Assembly (NCBI RefSeq): GCF_022201045.2
Contig: NC_068564.1
Span: forward strand, 29,541,001 to 29,605,000
Length of the DNA stretch: 64,000 nt
Direction: 5' to 3'
Origin: Citrus sinensis
Taxonomy: Eukaryota; Streptophyta; Magnoliopsida; Sapindales; Rutaceae
Part shown: in pieces, positions 60,032 through 64,000 of the stretch
How positions within the stretch are numbered: the first letter of the stretch is position 1
Layout: each line of letters starts with the position of its first letter
The notes under the pieces: generated by a model
Told to the model about the DNA's origin: nothing
Database searches by the model: none
Seen by the model: the letters and a program-made list of their open reading frames with translations, nothing else
Position numbers and translations under genes: made by a program

Positions 60032-62987
60032 ATGGCTAAGAGAAACCCACCAACCACCTGCAAGACATCATCGGAACTCTGGGTGCCAGAATGTTCTGGC
60101 TTCCTGCTTGGTTGTTTACTTGCTTTTGCACTTCAAATCTTCTTCTTCTCGTCTCCAGTATCTTCAGCTACCTTTGTACCCACTAACAGCTCCTTTAAGG
60201 TGTATATTTAAGAGCTGTGCATAAATTCCTTTAAACCTGTAATTGTTTGCTTTACGTTTTGTCTATAGCTAGCTGTTACGTTTGTGTTGAAAAGTTCACT
60301 TATTTATTATTGTTGTGGCCGGCGTGAATACACACCACTGATTTGTTTCATGAATTCCTGAAGGGTATGATTAAACTTGGAGAAGGAATTGTGAACCACC
60401 CTGAGGATGTTTCTGTAGATGGAAACGGTGTGCTATATACAGCTACTGGAGATGGTTGGATCAAGAGAATGCACCCAAACGGAACCTGGGAAGATTGGCA
60501 TCAGGTAGGCAGTCAATCATTACTCGGACTCACAACAACAAAGGAAAATAACGTAATAATTGTATGCGACTCTCAACAGGTGAGACAACTACTCTCAGGT
60601 TTCTTTGTGTTAGTTGAAATTTTTTTTAAATATAATGGCAATGCAACATTATAATTCGTCAGAAATACACTGCTGTTTAAGCCTGTATATGTGCACTAAT
60701 TCATAAAATTTGAAGATCAACTTTGTTATTCCAATTTGATCATCAGGGTTTGCTCAAGGTCAGCGAAGAAGGCGTAACCGTTCTTGTATCACAATTCAAC
60801 GGTTCCCAATTAAGGTACAAATTCTGGTTCGTTTTGTCTCAACAAGTGCATGCTTATTTGCTACGCCATGTTTTATTATTCAGAGGATGGATCACTTTTG
60901 ATTTCTGACGCTTTGTTAGGAGTCTTCGGTCTAAAATTTTATTCAAAGTAAATTCTCTTTTGGTCACTAGGATTTCGCTAACTTGAGAGAATTATTTTTT
61001 TTTAATAATCTTAAAATTTAACTACTAAAACGTGTTTGATGTTAATTTCATAGTTATTAGATCTAATTTTTCAAGTGTAAAATAATATTTTGCCTAATAT
61101 AACTTAAAATTCATATGAATCTAACTTACAATACGTAAAAAGTAATCATGAACTGGAAGATTTTGGGTAATTTTTTTAAGAACATGGATTCACAGGGTAA
61201 TTATATCATCTAATAACTAAAATAACATTTTGCACATGCACATGTCTGCGAAATAGCTAAGAAGTGTCAAACTCGTGGAACTATAGTAAGCATCTTGTTC
61301 TAAAACTGTGCTGGGGAATCTCGACATGTGCAAGCTAAGGCGTAGGTTAACAAACACTGCCGATTCACGACCAAGAACGAGACAATTTTTGAACAAGTTG
61401 TCATCAGTGGACAGTGATTGCATGTCTTCGATATGATGGCCCCTTAGTCAGTTATTCTCTATTACATATGACATATATATATGTACTTGTTATGGATTTT
61501 ATAACTTAAGTACTAATTAAAAAATTATTAATATAAATAGATCATTTTAATGATAATAATCCAATTTTTTTTTTAAAAAATAAAGTATATAAAGCTAAAA
61601 CTTAAAAGATTACTTTTATTCTTCTTTAAATTTAAAATTTTCTTGTTTATAAGTAAAGTGCAGTATTTTATTTCTCGTTTTCTTTGATTTATAGTCAAAA
61701 CCAAAATGCAATATACGCCCTTTCTGGTTTGTTTTTTGGTTTATAAGTAAATTACAAAACATATTATTAAAAGGAATGAAACATAATTAAAATAATAGAA
61801 CTAAGGTTGTGTAGAATATTTATTAGTGGTGTAGTCTAGATACAATATTAACTTTCTATTTGGACCTTTTTTATTCATATGAGAGTTGGAATTTTTTTTT
61901 ATTTAAATAGAAATGTCTCATAATTAGCTATAAGTTAACAAACAAACAAACTAGATTCTCCAAAATACCTTTGAAAAATCCAAATTCAGACTTTAGATGA
62001 AAAAGTTCATTTAAAGATCATATTAGTTTAGGCCAAGCTATAATATAATTTCCTCCTAGCCACGGCCACTGACAAGAACATTTATTATCATTTACATAAT
62101 TTGATCAGGTTTGCAAATGATGTGATCGAAGCATCAGATGGCAGTTTATATTTTACTGTATCGAGCACGAAATTCACACCCGCAGAGTATTATCTAGACC
62201 TGGTTTCCGGAGAACCTCATGGAGTGCTGCTGAAATACGATCCTTCAACCAATCAAACATCTCTCGTGCTTGATGGTTTGTATTTTGCTAATGGGGTTGC
62301 ACTCTCCGAAGATGAACGCTTTTTGGTCGTCTGTGAATCATGGAAGTAAGTTGAATCAATTGCACAAAGTCAGACTTATTATTTCTATTTAGTACTTGCT
62401 GTACATTGAAATCTCTACTGGGGTTCAGATTTAGGTGCGTTAAGCATTTTCTGAAGGTCAGCGGACGTACGGACAGAGAGATATTCATTGACAACCTTCC
62501 TGGTGGACCTGATAATGTCAATCTTGCTCGTGATGGCTCTTTTTGGATCTCTATAATCAAGGTACTTAAATTTATCTCATTGGTTCTTTTGAAAAGAAAA
62601 GGAGGGTCCAACGAAAAATCATTCAAAGCAAAGACAGATGTATACTTGAGAATTCTGGATAGAAAAAACTACGCAGCTAATCTGAATAACTTGCATATGC
62701 TGCTGCAGATGGATCCTAAAGGAATTCAGGCTTTGCAAAGTTGCAAGGAAAGAAAACAGCTGTTGGAAGCATATCCAGAACTGATTAAGTTACTAATCCC
62801 CTTGGGCAAGCAAGCGGCAGCAGCAGTAGTAAATGTTAAAGCAGATGGCCGTTTGAACAGGGAAATCAGCGACCCTAATGCAACGGATATATCCTTTGTG
62901 ACTTCAGCTCAGGGGCATGATAACAATTTATATTTGGCTAGCATTAACTCCGACTTCATTGGGAAACTTCCACTGAGACCTTTGTAA
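60032..62987 (+). CDS. Strictosidine-synthase-like (SSL) beta-propeller protein
   Basis: Six exons: 60032-60199, 60364-60579, 60747-60814, 62109-62345, 62429-62561 and 62709-62987, giving 366 residues. A signal-anchor or signal peptide (LLGCLLAFALQIFFF, about 24-38) is followed by a six-bladed beta-propeller with the Str_synth core: HPEDVSVDGNGVLYTATGDG, LLGLTTTKEN, FANDVIEASDGSLYFTVSST, YFANGVALSEDERFLVVCES and LPGGPDNVNLARDGSFW. The C terminus is LYLASINSDFIGKLPL. Such proteins lie in the endomembrane or vacuolar system; most lack true strictosidine synthase activity and are close to animal APMAP. Candidate N-glycosylation sites exist (NGT, NQT, NGS). The last intron (62562-62708) has no in-frame stop, so a retained-intron isoform of 415 residues is possible. 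The catalytic Glu of alkaloid-forming synthases cannot be assigned without an alignment. Confidence 0.93.
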
Positions 62988-64000
62988 ACGGGGCACAGCT
63001 TAGCTAGTCGTTAAATGCGGTTTTGAGTCCGTGGACACCTGGATAATAAGTAATAATAGAGGATAAGCTTGTTTGATGTTTAAAAGACGGGAACCCAATG
63101 TTTCTAAGTGTTTCCGTCTGATCAGGTACAGAAAAATAAAAACCGTACTATTTTATATGGAATAAGAGACCTAGTCGGCTAGTCTGGTATGGTTTTTTTT
63201 TTTTTTTTTTTTTTCTATTGAATTCTTGGCCACGGCCGACTCGGTAGTGGATCGCTTCTACTGGAGAAGGTCATGGATTCGGTATCAGTACTTTATTGCT
63301 ATTGAATTTTATGCGGAGAAGATTAAGGGAAAAAAATGCAGATTAAAACAGAGTTTCACCGCCAACGAAATGAAATCACTGTGCCAATTGCGGCCTATTT
63401 GTTGAACTTCGCAATATACGCATTCTGAATATTAATAATCTGAGATATGATAATATTTAAAATCCCACCTCAAAAACATACCCCCACAAATTTTTGAAAA
63501 TTGCAATAATATTGTAAGAGTAATGATGACCAGGAGGCCCAAAAGAAAGTGCACTAACGAGTAACATTGGCTGTCTCATTCTAATTTTTTTTTTTTATAA
63601 ATTAATTAAACAAACATGTGAAAAACGTGATTTGCTCCCCCTTCCTGTTACAATGATAATGGCAGGCAATTTCGGCAACAATGGACCCAAATTTGCTTTT
63701 TCTTTTTAAGCAAATCGACAGTAACGCTAATTATGCGAACACCATTTGACCACCGGTTTTGCAAGAAGTCAAGCCCAAATGCTCGGTTAGAACCAGTTTC
63801 GTTTTGTATGAAAATGGATGCAAAAGGGTAATCCGTAACAACATACGAATGAGATTTACGATCTGCAATCTATTCTACGAAAATTAAATTAGTCTTCTGT
63901 TCAATCCTTGACCATTTTTTAAAATTAGGACTTTCCTATTTAGGGTATATGAATTGTAAAATATCTATATTTTTATCCTTTTAGTAATATTTGCATTGAT
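62988..64000. other. Downstream region, no gene seen
   Basis: 3' UTR of the SSL gene, then AT-rich DNA with a poly-T run near 63192-63214. No gene or RNA recognised up to the window end. Confidence 0.5.

Overview
This is a nuclear window from a flowering plant, most likely a woody eudicot. A Citrus-like (Rutaceae/Sapindales) source is my inference from gene content and is not proven. Support for a plant nuclear genome: spliced genes with GT..AG introns, AT-rich intergenic DNA full of microsatellites, tRNA-derived SINEs, MITEs, LINE and LTR relics, and plant-only families (RLCK-VII kinase, SBT1 subtilase, type-C G-gamma, LURP-one-related, DUF1677).

Layout. 2.1-4.0 kb: RIPK-like receptor-like cytoplasmic kinase (+). 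5.5-6.3 kb: 5'-truncated LINE copy. 8.7-10.7 kb: CYP92A-like cytochrome P450 (-). 11.1-13.9 kb: MITE and SINE insertions, one SINE carrying a nested Mutator-type MITE. 14.7-15.8 kb: COMT-type O-methyltransferase (+). 16.1-16.9 kb: SINE with amplified tail. 19.0 kb: small single-span membrane protein. 20.7-22.5 kb: RBX1 (+). 24.3 kb: tRNA-Ser(GCT) (-). 25-33 kb: gene-poor, with a solo-LTR-like element, two minisatellites and a hAT-like element. 33.3-36.5 kb: SBT1-type subtilase (+). 37.2-39.0 kb: AGG3/GS3-type G-gamma subunit (-). 41.9-43.2 kb: LURP-one-related protein (+). 43-50 kb: hAT-like elements and a SINE. 50.6-51.0 kb: DUF1677 protein (-). 51-60 kb: repeats, including a nested element carrying a bromodomain-like gene fragment. 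60.0-63.0 kb: strictosidine-synthase-like protein (+).

How the genes relate. They are independent eukaryotic transcription units. From memory of Arabidopsis locus numbers, RIPK/SBT1.8/LOR lie together near At2g0591-0594, and RBX1/AGG3/LOR/DUF1677 lie together near At5g2057-2067. The window therefore looks like an unfractionated ancestral block whose members are split between two Arabidopsis paralogous regions. The P450 and O-methyltransferase are neighbours and could form a small specialised-metabolism pair. I see no bacterial-type system and no clearly new molecular machine. The most distinctive signals are in the mobile elements: exact target-site duplications, nested insertions, covarying hairpins in SINE heads, and a concatenated SINE tail.
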